From NCBI GenBank assembly GCA_001662425.1, contig BDDC01000163.1:31287-95286 (forward strand): 64,000 bases of DNA, written 5' to 3'. The DNA comes from Chlamydomonas sphaeroides. Taxonomy: Eukaryota > Chlorophyta > Chlorophyceae > Chlamydomonadales > Chlamydomonadaceae. This document shows positions 34,283 through 47,200 of the stretch, piece after piece (the first letter of the stretch is position 1; every line of letters starts with the position of its first letter). Both the position numbers and the translations under genes were made by a program. The notes under the pieces were generated by a model, which ran no database searches, was not told where the DNA came from, and worked only from the letters and a program-made list of their open reading frames with translations.

Positions 34283-36268
34283 TCAGTACAGGCCGTACCC
34301 GTACCCGTCCTCCGGCGGCTCGTCGCCGTACTCCATGTCGCCGCCACCGCCACCGTACCCGTACTGCTGCTCATACCACTCCTCCTCGTGCTGCCGCCAG
34401 TACGCCCGCACTTCCCGCACCTCCTCCTCCAGCTCCTCGTCCTCCGACCCGCGCTTGCCGCCCCCGGCTTTCCCCGCCCCTTTCCCGCCCTTTCCCGCGC
34501 CCTCCTCCGCCCCCGCGCCCTTCCCTTTCCCCTCCGCCTTCCCTTTCCGCGTCCCCGCCCCCTCCTTCCCCGACCCGCCTCTCCCCTTGCCGCCGCGGCC
34601 CCGGCCGCGGCCCTTGCCCTCCTCCCCGCCTTCCCCCTTCACACCCGAAGGCCCCACCACCTCGGCCATGAGGCTCTCGTCGCCCTCGCCAGCGCACATG
34701 ACGCTGACGCCCACCGCCAGGTAGAACAGGTCCTCGTCCTCGCTGGGCAGCAGCTGCGCCTGCTCGCTGTTGAAGGCGGCCGCCAGGCGCCAGCGCGTCA
34801 CGTCCAGCGGCGACACCGCGCCCTCGTCGCCCGCCAGCACCAGATGGTCCACATTGGGCTCGCGGCCCACAGCAAACTCCCACGCCTTGGGGCAAGGGCC
34901 GAGCGGGACAGCTTGGTGAGCATGGCTGGGGTTTTGTTGGGTGTAGGCGAGCACACTGGACACGGTGGCGACAAGGTGGAGATGGGCAGCTAGGCGGCCG
35001 CAGCGCGGTCCTAGGCAAGCGGTCGCACGCCCCCTTCGCTAACAACAAGTATGCGCTGCGTCGGGTGCAGGCGCTGCGCAATGAGCGCTGCGCAACCAAG
35101 GACGCTAGGGGCTCCCGGCTCCCGGGCTCGGCGCCTCACCCCAAAGTTTGGGTTGAAGTAGAGGCACCGGTCCTCGCCGGACGGCCCGCTGCGGCGGGAG
35201 CGGATGTACACGGGCTTGCCCTCGAAGCAGCCGGCCAGCAGGTACAGGCTGCGGGGCGGCCGGGAGATGGGGGAGGGCGACAGGTTACAGGGGAGCGAGC
35301 GGGAAACACAGGGACATGGCTCGCGCACGGGCTGCCTGGCCCTGCTCCGGGCCGCTGCTCCTCTCCGCCCGCTGGTGGCCCGCCCGGCCGCACGCACCCG
35401 TCCAGGCCTCCCTGCAGCAGATCCGCGTGCCCGTTGGCGCCCTCCACCAGCAGGTGGCAGCTGTCGGTGCCGTTGAGCAGGAAGGACGCGAAATCGCCTA
35501 TGTAGTTGCAGTTGTCGTACGGGTCTGGGGGTTGGGGCCGGCCGTGGAAGGGAGCCGCATGTGAGGCGAGGCTCGAGGGCCGTGGGGTTGCGGGGTGCGC
35601 TAGGCCGAGGGCAAGGGCACGCGTGAGGCCAGGGTCAGGCAGTGTGTGCGCGGGTGTCATGCCCTTTGGCTTGCACAGCATGCGCTTGCTGCTGCTCAGG
35701 GCAGCTCGCCTGCCCCCGCAGCAACCGCCGCTGGGGGGGGGGCGCTGGCGCCCGTGCACCCGTCCAGCCAGCCCCGGCGTGCACCCGCCTCACATCGTGG
35801 GTCATAGTGCATGTCATAGCCCGCATCGGGGTTGGGACACGTGCCGCTGGCACAGGAGCCGCCGCCGGGGGCGCCACCGACGGGCGCGCGGCCGCCAGGG
35901 GCCCTGGCCGCGGCCGCCACGAACCCAGGCGCTCCGGCGCCACCACCCTCCGGCGCTGCGGGCGCCGAGCCTGCAGCGCTGGCGCCAGGAGCTTTGCCGT
36001 CGGCTTCGCCTAACCGCACGCTCCACACCCGGGGCTGTTTCGGGTCCTCCGTGCCCAGGGTGTACGGGTCGTACGGTCCGCGGCCGCCGCCGCCGTTGCC
36101 GTACGCTCCGCCGTACTCGTCGTCCGTGCTGTTGAACTGCTGTGCGAGGTATTCGTCATATTCATAGTAGCTGGCAAGGGCTGGCGGCAGCAGCTGCAGC
36201 AGCAGGCTGCAGCCGAGCAAGCAGGCGGCTGCCAGGAGGCCCAGCCGCGGCGTCCGCCCGAGGCGGCG
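34283..36268 (-). CDS. Secretory-pathway protein of unknown function with Glu/Gly-rich C-terminus
   Basis: Four in-phase exons, 36268-35794, 35524-35398, 35248-35140 and 34885-34283, give 437 residues; the start codon must be in an upstream exon that I could not fix (in this frame there is a stop just upstream of the acceptor). Near the N-terminus a hydrophobic stretch (LGLLAAACLLGCSLLLQLL, then PPALAS) is a signal peptide or signal anchor. After an acidic SYYEYDEYLAQQFNSTDDEY come a Gly/Ala-rich linker, DNCNYIGDFASFLLNGTDSC, LYLLAGCFEGKPVYIRS and DRCLYFNPNFG, a globular LAAAFNSEQAQLLPSEDEDL stretch, then a Lys/Gly/Glu-rich tail ending GYGYGLY. NST and NGT are potential N-glycosylation sites. 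The last acceptor is AAG. No family was recognised. Confidence 0.6.
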
Positions 36269-37355
36269 CTGCGCGGGGGCAGGTGCAAGCTAACCAGATC
36301 AGGGTCAAGATGTGGCATCCATGAGAAGGAGGCGGCACGAGAGGTGTGCTCTTGTCGTCGGCGTTTGGGCCCCGGGGTGCGGGGCGCACTGCTGATGTCA
36401 GGCTTGAGCCGTCGGCGTGCCAGAAGCTGCTCCTCCCGCATAGCCGCCGGCACGATCGCTCGTATAACGCCTTGCAGGACACCTACCATGGACGGCGGCG
36501 GGCTCGGGTGCTGCACTGCTGGTCTGGTGCGGCCCAATCAGTATGAGGACCTCGTGCCAATGTTCCCGATGGCCGTTGCCGTGTCGGAGACGTATCTCAA
36601 GACGCTGATCAATGCGGGTTTAATTCGGCGAAGCAGCGCGCTTGCTTGGGCACAATCGTGTCCGTTTCACAGCTGCGTAGCCCACAAGCCAAAGGAACGT
36701 CACGTATATCGCGCGTGCATCTAGTGTCTACTTGCTTGAGAATGCCCTGAGTTGTGGGACTCGCTCACAACAGCCTTCGCGATCGCCTTTAGCAGCCAGA
36801 GATGCCCACCATTGGTTCCAACGCGTCAACAGTGACGAATCGATGCAATAATTCAATTGCCTTCGTTGCTGCGGGCCTGCTGAAGCCGAACCTTCGGCTC
36901 GTTTGGGTTTGGTCAGTTTTGGCAACGTCGCGTGTTTGCCTGTGTTGTGTACAGAAGAGCGTGAGTATCCGGAGCTGGGGGGTTCAAAAGCCGGGCACGG
37001 CCTTGGGCAGCGGTGCGAGGCGGGCTGGGGTGAGGGGCGAGGGAGCAGGGGCGTGGGGCAGGGGAGGGGGGCAGGGAGCCGCTTGGGGGGCACGCAGGAG
37101 TGCCGTGCGTGGACGGCACGAGTGCTGGGCTGCCGAGAGACATAACAAGTCAATATTTCTGAACGCCTAAACAATTGATCACTGACTGTAGGTGTGCCAA
37201 TACGTTTCGCGAGTGCGCATGCACTACTCGACTACGCTCTACCCTCCTCGTAACACCACGGCCGCGATGGCGTCGCCTGGCATGCAGTAGTACAGAGAGC
37301 TGTTGCTTTTATCGCTGTTACCTACCAAGTTTCCAGCGTCCTCTAAGCTCGTCCG
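36269..37355. promoter_or_regulatory. Divergent region upstream of the secretory-pathway gene and the STAND gene
   Basis: About 1.1 kb. It should contain the missing first exon of the minus-strand gene (candidate frames begin near 36440-36490 but do not splice in phase with confidence) and both promoters. No known elements recognised. Confidence 0.4.
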
Positions 37356-40300
37356 ATGGGCTGCGGCGCCAGCACCGCGGCCGCTGCGGAGGGTGCCACG
37401 GTGCGCATTTCTACATCGCAAGCTAGTTGCCATCGGGGCTCCGCTCACGTCGTTTGCCAACGGCCAACGGCCCTTGACGCCTTGCAGGCTCCGGCTCCCC
37501 AGGCAGCACCCAAGGCCGACACCAGCAATAAGCCCGCCCCCGCCCCCGCGGCACCAGCCCCACCACCTGAGCCACCGCAGCGAGTCCCCAGCGAGCGCCC
37601 AAAGACGCCGCCCCCTGCCGCGCCGGAGCCCGTCCCGGAACCGCCCGTCGAGGCCCTGGCAGCGGCGGAAGAGCCCCCGGCGCCGCGGCCTGAGAGCGCC
37701 CGGCCCCGGCCACCGAGCAGCGTGCCTCGACTCAAAGCGGCGGAGTCTCGTCCAGATGTTGAGCGAGGTGGGGTTGGTGCGTGCCTCGCTACGGCGGCGG
37801 CCCTCAGCGCCTCTCCCAGGGCCCTGACGGGCCCCGAGCCCTGTCCTATCAGCCCACTCCTGGCCCCTGTGCTGCCGCGCTCCGTGAGCTTACCTGGACC
37901 ATGCCTCCCCCCGGCCCTCGGCGGCGGCCTTTCGTCCCCACACAGACGCGAGCCCGCTGGCGGTGCTGAGCAAGGGCATCACGCTGGGCGGGCTCCGCAA
38001 GATCCGTGCCCTAGTGCAGGAGGTGCGGCGCGCCGCGAGAGGGGGAGGGCGCTGCGTTGAGCGCACTACACTGCGAGCTGCCACCGGGCTCCTCGGGCTG
38101 CGTGTGAGGGGCCCTCTCCTAGCCCTTCTCCTTGGCCCCCGAACCCTCTCTCGCCTCGCCACCGCCAGGCGTTTGGTGAGGACTACGCCACCGCCACCAC
38201 CGCCGAGGTCAACACGGCTTGGGTGCAGGTGCGAGGCCCCGGCGCCCGGCTACTGCGCATCACAGGCACAGGGATAGCGAGCGACGCCGATGCTCCCCAG
38301 CTGCCGAGGAGCTCACACTGACAAACACGCTCGTGTGTATGAGCTACGGCCGCCCAACGGCATAAGGTCCGCCGCCCCCGACGAACCCGCGCCCGCCACC
38401 GTTATGCTGCCACGGTGCCCCGCATGGGACTTGCTGTTCGCTGTCCTCGCCACCTTTCTACAGATCATGAACCCATGCCCCACTCCTGTCCGTGCAGCGC
38501 CAGACCACGGGCTGCAAGTGCCGCCTGGCGGAGCTGCCCGAGGTGGTGGCGGCCGCCGACCTGGGCCCTCCCAAGTACTACATCAGGTGGGGCCAGCGCT
38601 CGTATCTTCTACGGAATCCGTCGATACATCGACGATCAAGCTCGATAGGCTATGTTAAGTGCACCGACCAAGATACGACTGTGGTGACAGTCGCCGAGCT
38701 GGGGCCGGGCAAGCACCACATCAGCTGCGGACGGCCGCACCGGGTTCTCGGGGGATGTGGGTCGGGCTGTGCAAAGGCGGCGCCAGGCCATTGTCTTCGT
38801 CCGCTCAACAAGGGCGCGCTTCGAGCGCGGCGGCGGGGCGGACGAGGACTGGTATGTTGTGTAGGGCCGAAAGCATCCCGCCCAGGCCTTGCCCGCCGCG
38901 CTCACGTCGCTCGCTCTGCCGTGCCCGTCCCCTGGCTGCAGCCACGCCTGGTCCGGCGGCTTCGAGGCGCTGCTGCAGCGGGTCGAGGCCTTCCTGGATG
39001 CGATGGAGGGGCCGGGCGCCGGCGACGTGCGCGTGTGGCTGGACCTGGTGGCGGTCAACCAGGTGCGGTAGGGGAGGAAGGGGAGCTGGTGGGGAGGTGG
39101 GGAAGGGGACGGCGTGTGTTCACAAATAGGTAACATATAGTAAGCACACGCATAGTAAGCGTGTGTACGGGTATGCGCGCGTGGCTGGACCTGGTGGCGG
39201 CCAACCGAGCTGAGCACAGCGGCCGGGGAGCAGAAAGGGCGGGAGCAGCGGACGGCATGACGAACCGAGGCTTGGACGGGACGACAAACCGCGCTGGAGC
39301 CCCCATTCCGCCGCCCCACCCGCGCCCCACCCCGCCCGCCCTCGCCCGTCGTGCCCGGCCCTCCGGCCACATACCCACGCAGCACCTTTGCTTAGCGGGC
39401 TTGAGCCAGCGCGCTCACCACCCCAATCCCTTCCCCCAATTTCTGCCCCCTCCCCCCGGCACAGCACGCCAGCCCCGGCTTCCAGGCCGTGGACGTGGCG
39501 GCGGTGCCCCAGGCGGTGGCGGCCTGCGGTGGCGGCCTGCTGGCGGTGCTGGACCCCGGCGCCCTGGCGCCCTGCGGCAGGGCCTGGTGCCTGTACGAGT
39601 GGTGAGCGGGCGAGCGAGCGTCGCGTGCCATGCCATGCTAGCTCTGTGTCCCGTCCATGGCCGCGGATAGCTTGGGGCGGCATGCGGCACAGCACGGTTG
39701 CTGTGCGGGGGAGGGGAAGGGGCCTGGTCCGGGCAGTGTGGTCGGGCGGCGCTCGGGGCGGGCTGCCCGTTGGGCGGGTACCGTAAGCGCCGTTGGCGGT
39801 CGCTAGCTACCTGCGGCGCCGCCTCGTGGCCAGACACGTACCCGGTGGCCGTCCCCCCGGTGGCCCGCCCTTAGGGTTCTGGCGCTGGACGCCCACGGAC
39901 CCGCGGGTCTGCACTTGGGCCTGGGCCTGCCTCGGCCCGACCGCGCGGCGCTTGCGGCCCGGGCCGACCTGGGGAGGGCGGAGACCACGGTGCCCGCCGA
40001 CAAGGTGGGGGATGGGGCGCTCCGCGCCGGCAGGGGGCCTCGCGCGGTGTGCCCTGGCATGCCAGGATGTTCCAGGGGTGAAGCGGATTGTCACACTATC
40101 GTACTATCATACCACCCTGTCAACAGCTCCTCTCATGCAAGGGGGCGCAGGCGGCCGTCGCTCCCCAGCCCCTGGCATGCTAGGCGGCCGGCACTTTCCG
40201 TTGCAGCTGTGCAGCTGTGCAGCTGTGCAGCCGCAGACACGACCCGCGCTGTGTGCCTGCATCCGGCGCCGTTGCATGCATGCATGCAGTCCCCGGCTGG

Positions 40301-41169
40301 GCTGCCGACAGCGCAGCGTGCGACCCCCCGCGCATACGGTACCGACATGCCGACCGCGGCTCCTGCCCCTCCGCCCTCGCCCCCGACAGGAGCGCATCCT
40401 CGCCGCGCTGGCCTCGGCGCACGGCTCCGCCGCCGCCGCCGGCGACCGCCTGCGCCTGGCGCTGGCGCTGGCGCCGCTGCCGCCGCCGCCGGCCACCGTC
40501 GCGGTCCGCCTCGCCGGCCCCGCGCTGACGGCCGGCACGGCCTGGGACTTCACCCGCGTCAGCGAGTGGCTGTCCGGGGGCCCCCGGGTGCTGTGCGTCA
40601 TGGGACCGGCGGCCAGCGGCAAGAGCGTCGCCTGCGCGGCGCTGCTGCAGGGCGCTGCGGGCAGCCCGCTCGGCACCGGCGGCGCCGCCGGCGGCGGCGG
40701 CTCGGGGCCGGTGGCGGCGGCGCACTTTGCGGACCGCGCCGACGGCCGCGGGCTGTGCCCCACCGCCGCCGTGCGCAGCCTGGCGGAGCAGCTAGCGGAG
40801 CGGTGAGGAGCGGCCGTAGCCGCGAGGGGGCGGCTGGGCCTGTGCTCGAGGCGCGTCGTGCCTCGCATCCGTTAGCTGCCCGGTGGCCCGCTAGGCGCTC
40901 ACCGTTTTGGCTCCCGGGAGCCCTGTGAACTTGTCCCTGCCTCTCGTGCTTCTCTACCGCAGCCTATCTGAGCTGCGGCCCGCCATCGTCGCCGCCGCCG
41001 CCTCCGGCCCAGCCGCCGCCACCGACGACCCCGGCGTCGCCTTCACGGAGCTCATCGCAAGGCCGCTGGACGCCGTGGCGCCTCGCTACGGCCGCGCCGT
41101 CGGCACCAAGAAGCCGCCCGCCAGCCGCCAAGTCGTCTTCCTCCTCGACGGCCTCGACGCCGCCGACGT

Positions 41170-41200
<31 letters not shown>

Positions 41201-44200
41201 GGCGGCGCCGCCGCCGCGCCGCCGGTGTGCGGCAACAAGCTGCTGCAGCTGCTGGCGCAGCAGCTGCGGTCGTTGTCGCCGCACGTCAAGCTGCTGGTAT
41301 CGTGCAGGCCAGCCACGAACGCGGTGCCGGACGTGCGGGCCGCGATGGAGGCGTGGTTTGCGGACGCCGGCGGCGTTGCGTTCGTGGAGCCGAGGGAGCT
41401 CCGGAGCGAGGCCGACGAGGCCGCCGGCGGCGCCGCGCCGGCGCTACGCGCTCTGGCGGCGGGACAGGGCTCCAACGTGGCGCTGCCGCCGCTGCGCGCC
41501 GGCGCGCCGACGCCGGGCGACTTGCACCGGGCGTACCTAGCGGTCTTCAACGCGGCGGCGGCGCCGCCGCCGCCGGCGCTGCTGGCGGCCGTGGCGGCGG
41601 CGGCGGAGCCGCCGCCGCTGCCGCTGCTGCTGGCGGCCGCGGGCTGCGACGCCGCCGCGCTCGAGTCCCTGCCGGGCTACGGCACGCTGTTCCGGGTGGA
41701 GGAGGAGGAGGAGGGGCACGAGTACCACGGACGCTCGCCGCGGCACCGCTCCGGCACGCAGGTCCCAGCCGGCGACGGCCAGCTCGGCCGCCAGCGGCTG
41801 CGCCTGATGCACAGCTCCCTGCGTGAATGGCTGCTCACGCCCGCCGCCAGCGGGCCCCACGCCGTCGACACCTCCGGCGGCCACGCCGCGCTGGCGGCGG
41901 CGGCGCTGGCGGCGGCGGCGGCCGCTGGCGGCGCCGCCGCCCGCTACCCGCCGTACGTGCTGCGATATCTCGTACACCACCTGATCGCCGCCGGCGACTT
42001 GGCCAAGCTGGAGGAGGTGTTGGGGGACGCGGGCTTCCTGGCCGCCGCGTTTGGGGCGGGCTGGGGCGGCGAGATCACGCGGCAGCTGCTGCGGCTGCCG
42101 TCGCCGAGCGCGCTGCTGCGAGACCAGGCGGCCTGGCTGGTGGCCGCTGGCGGCCAGCTGCGCGGCGCGCGCGGGCGCGACGACGCGGCGGCGGCGGCGC
42201 TGGCGAGCCCGGTCGGCAGCGCCACGTTCGGCGCGGCGCAGGAGCGCGCGCTGGCGGCGGCGCCGGAGGGCGGCCGCTGGCGGCTGTCCAAGGGCCTAGG
42301 CGCCCGCAAGGACTGGCCCTGCGTCCGGCTCAATCTGCAGGCGAGTGCCCCGCATCGCCGTGGCAGCGGCTGCCCGCCTATAGCACCGGTGGCGCCCTGC
42401 CATGAGGCCGGCTAGCATGAATCCGGATCCTGTCCACAAACACAGAACCCTTCGTGTTTGCCACATGTGTGAGTGCGTGTAGGGCCACACGGGCGAGATC
42501 AAGGCGGTTGCGCTCAGCCCCGATGGCCGCGTGCTGGCCTCGGCCGCCGCCGACGGCACGGTGCGGCTGTGGAGCGGCCGCGACGGCGAGCTGCTGACGG
42601 TGCTGCAGCTGCAGGTGGGTGTGAGGTGCCGAGGGGGTTTGCGGCATGGGGGGCCGCGGCCAGTGGACACTGGGAGGCTGGCGTGGCAGGTGTGGACCGC
42701 TGCCCGTGCGTACCTGGCCTACCGCCCCTCACGGCCGGCCGTGACTGCAGGGCCGCATCGAGACAGCCCACGCCAGTGCGGTGGCCTGGAGCCCCGACGG
42801 CCGCCTGCTGGCCGCCGGCTGCGGCAACGGCGACGCGGGCATCCGGCTGTTCAATGCGGCCACGGGCGCGCTCAAGGCCATGCTCGAGGTGTGCGGGAGG
42901 TCAGGGCCGCACCTGCACTTCCCGGGGTTCGTGCGAGTTCGCGACTGCTGTTCCGGCGGTGCTATGGACCTGTCGGCATGCATGCATCCACCCTTGTGAC
43001 GCTCACTCCTGGCCCCGAGCCTCGCCGCTCTCACGCAACGCCCCATGACGCCTGCCTGCTGCAGGGTCACGCACACGCCATCAGCTGCGTCGCCTTCAGC
43101 CCCGACGGCGGCGCGCTCGCCTCGTAAGCTCCGGGCCGGGGCCTCACCATGCCACCCTCCCCACCTCACCGTGCCACCCTCCCGCGCTCCTCGCGCCCGC
43201 CTCCTCTCCCTCGCCTCACACGCACTCCTCGCCCCGCCTCGCTACCCCACCCACTCCCTCCCGCCCGCCCGGCCGCAGCTCGTCGCACGACAAGTCGCTC
43301 AAGTTGTGGGACGTGGCCAGCGGGCAGTGCTACCGTACCTTCCTGGGACACGCAGACATGATCCACTGCGGTGCGGACACACCACGGGCACCACTGCCGC
43401 GCACGCACGGCCGCGCCCCGCCACCTCATGGCGCTGTCACGCCATATTACGTGTATGGCAAAGTGCAGCGGGCTGCCGGCCCATACTGCGGATGCAGTAT
43501 GTCACGACAGCGCCACTACAAACCCACACGGCATCACCCCGCTGCCACATGGCGCCATTGCCAGCACCCGGCGACCACGCGTGCGCCTCCAACCGGCACA
43601 GCCCTCCGCTGCCCCCCGCCCTCGCTGGGCGCCCGCTCGGTGCTGCCCCCACGCGGCGCCGCCCTGACCTGGTACCGTGCCGCTGCTGCCGCTGCCGCTG
43701 CCGGTGCCGCTGCCCCCGCGGCTGCCCCACGTTACTTGCGGTATTTGCAAGCTGGGGACAGCGACACGGGGGCAGACCTCTGTTATCTAAAGTTCATGGC
43801 GCTATCTCACGCCTTCTAATGTACCAACTGATGGTTGAACGCCTTTTGTCTCTGTGCCTTTCGTTTCGGGGAGGGACTTCAAAAGCCCTCAGCCACCTTA
43901 ACCGCTGCCCCCCCACCTCCGCCGCAGTGGCGTGGCACCCCGAGGGCAGCGCGCTGGCGTCGGGCGACTACCGCTACCACATCCATCTGTGGGATGTGGC
44001 GTCCGGCAAGAAGACCGCCACGCTGGAGGTGCGAGCTTCGTGCCGGCTGCGACCCGCACCCTGGGGGCCGGCCTCGCTGGGTTGGGATCGTCACGCGTTG
44101 CGCTTCGCGTCGACCCTCACCGGTGGCTTGCCGCCAAGGGTTGAAGGCGGGGGTGGGGAAGCGCGTCGGGGACAGAGACCCGGGCCGCCACTCAGTGGTG

Positions 44201-47200
44201 GCCTTGTCGCTGTGCAGCGCTCCTGGGTTGGACTTGGGTCAGACCCCAAGCCGCTCAACGGTGTGCTTGTCGCTGGTGGGCCGCCGCCCCTTCCTCCGCT
44301 GCGCCGCAGGGCAACACGCAGCCGGTGGAGGGCGTGAGCTGGTGCCCCACCGACGTGACGACGCTGGTGTCGTGCGGCGACAAGGTGCTGCGGCTGTGGG
44401 ACACCAACACCGGCGGCCTGAGGCTGCAGATGCAGGTGCGGCGGGCCCGGTGGGTATGAGACACGAGGGCTGGCCCTGGGACACATGATGGGGTGTGGTA
44501 CCCGGCGTCCGTTGCGGCGGGCCCGCTGGCGCTGGCACGCGACTGCACAACTGCCTGCTACGTCCGTTTCTTCTTGACACGGCCGGCTGCCTCCCGCCGC
44601 CCCGCAGAACCCCGACGCTGTGGCCTGCGTGGCCTGGTCCCCCGACGGCTCTCAGCTGGCGTGCGGCAGCCGAGTGCGCGAGCCGGGCGCTCCTGGCGCG
44701 GTGCGCGTGTGGGAGGTGGCCGCATACGACTGCGTCGCGGAGCTGGAGGTGGGGCCTGCGTGCGCGTGTGGGTGGGTGTGCGTGCGCATGTTTGGGCAGG
44801 CAGGGAATGGCACGCACGGCTGGCACCTCCGTTGGGCCGCTGACGGGGTGCACCAAGCACCAGCTGCTCGGGTGTGCCGCGCTGGCCGTAGCCCACACTA
44901 CATGCTTCTGTCGCCCACACCTCCCCTCCCGGCCCCAGGGCCACCGCGGCGGCGTGGCCTGCCTGGGCTGGTCGCCCGACGGCGCCTCGCTCGCCACCGG
45001 CAGCGCCGTGGCGGCGCCGCAGGGCCCCAGCGTGCGGCTGTGGGACGTGGCGGCGGCGCTGTCGGTAGCGCGCAACAGCGGCGGCCAGGCCATGGCCGAG
45101 GCCTTCCCCGTGCTGCAGGTGCGCCGCCGCCCACACATGGGCACCGCGGCTGGCCACATTGTGGAGACAGACAGCAGCTGTCGGCATGACCAGAAGCTGC
45201 TCAGTGGCCGTTTGTTACGTTGCCGCATTGCAGCAGCGACCTCGTTCCCTGGCTGTGCCAACGCCTCGACCCCCCTGCAGGGCCAGCCCGACACGCGCGT
45301 CAACAGCCTGGCCTTCAGCGCCGACGGCCGCCGCATCGCGGCCGGCTGCGACCGCAACGTCGTCCGCATGTGGAACGTGGAGGGCGGCGACCTGCAGGAC
45401 ACCACCGAGGTGCGGCCGCGGGCGGGCCACCACCCCAGCTACACTCCCGATTGTTTGGAACGGCATCCCTGCCAAACGCAGGGCCCCCCCACCTGCGCGC
45501 CCCACTGCTCGGCGCCGTGCCGACTAGGCCGGGGGTACGAAGATGCGCGACGCGCCGGCAGTTTTCCGCGCGCTTCAGTCGATCGCGGTTTGGTTGGGGG
45601 GTAAAAGACCCCGTTCCTGAGCTGCCTCGCAGCGCGCATCCCACAGCCCAAGAGCCGCCGCCTGCCGCCCTCCGTCCCCGCAGCCCCCGGTGGACGTGAC
45701 CGACCGCAGCCGCGCGGTGGTGGCGTGGCAGCCGGGCGGCTTCCAGCTGGCGGTGGGCAGCGCGCTGGGCAGCACACGTGTGTGGGACGCGGGCGAGCGG
45801 GACTACAAGGCGGTGTACAAGGTGGGTGGAGGGGCCCGAGGGTTTGGGTTTCCACGTGTGGATGCTAGGTGACGTGTAGGTATGCTGGGCTTGCTGTACA
45901 CAAGTGTCACGCTGGCGCTGCTTCGCAGGGCTGCAACAGCCCGCTCCTCATGGCCTTGCACACATGCGTTGTCCTGCTCCTCGCTGCGCCGCGCCCGGCC
46001 GTTGCCCGTCTGCACTCCCGGCCGCAGGGCGTGACGGCGCAGTGCCTGGCTGTCAGCCCCGACGGCTCCAAGCTGGCGTGCGGCTGCGGCAAGAGCCGCA
46101 CCGTGCGACTGGTGGACCGCGCGTCGGGCATGGTGCTGCTTGAGCTGAAGGTAGGGGCAGACAGGGTCGGGGGGGGGCAGCGCAGACAGATAAGGACGCG
46201 CCGCAGGGGAAGAGAGGCGTTCGGCGCAGATGCGGGCGGTGTGCAGCGTTGCAGGCAGGGGCGTTTGGGGGCGGGGCAGGACGCTCGGTGGCGCTGCGCG
46301 ACGTGCTTGGTACGCAGCAGCAGCACACGCTGCAATCATCGCCGTTTACGAAACCACGGGCCCACGCCCGGCTGCCGCACGCCGCAGGAGCCGAGCAAGG
46401 CGGGCGAGGGCGCGGGCGAGGGCCGGCCCGTGGGCGTGCTGGCGGTGGCCTGGAGCCCCGACGGCAGCCTGCTGGCGGTGGCGTGCGCTGGGCTGCCCGC
46501 GCTGCGCGTGTGGCGCGCCGGCAGCGGCGAGTCGGTGGCCGTACTGCCGGTGAGCGGCCTGGGGCCTGTTGGTCGTGTCCAAGTTGTGTCCAGCGCGCCC
46601 AGCACCGCAGCACGATTGCCGCAGCGGCAGCGAGAGGGCCTGCCTGGCCTGCCTGGCCGTGCTGCGGCCCATGGGACGGGGCAGCAGGTGACGTGTGGCG
46701 GTGGCCCCGTGGCCTCCACCCTTTGTGGTGTGTTGCGCAGGGCCACAGCGAGGAGAGCCGCGGCCTGGCGTTCAGCCCCGACGGCAGCGTGCTGTCGTCC
46801 GCCAGCGATGACGGCAGCGTGCGGCTGTGGTCGGCGGGCGGCTGGGAGGCGGTGGCGACCATGGAGGTGAGGCCGGGTGAGGCCCCCCGGGGGCCCCACA
46901 TGCTGCCGTACGCCGAAGGGGGAAACCGGGGTTCCTGCAGGTGTTGAGAGTACCGTGCCGCTATGCGGCGGCGCCGAGATGAGGTGTGCGGTTGGCGGCG
47001 TTGTGTTGCAGGCGGGACCCGGCGAGGCGGCGCGCTGCCTGGCATGGGCACCCGATGGCGGCGGCGGGCTGGCGGCCGGGTACGGCCCAGCCCCCGGCGG
47101 GCTGCAGGGCTCCGGCTGCGCGCGTGTGTGGGACACGGCGCGCGGCGCGTGCTCGGCCCTGCTGCAGGCAAGTCCCGGGGAGGGCGGGCCAGCTCCGCAG

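Noticed and set aside
39793..40100. Continuous plus-strand frame that would extend STAND exon 9 upstream
   Set aside because: The conserved block VLALDAHG joins the WCLYEW block only through exon 8 at 39875-40004; the upstream frame is intronic read-through.
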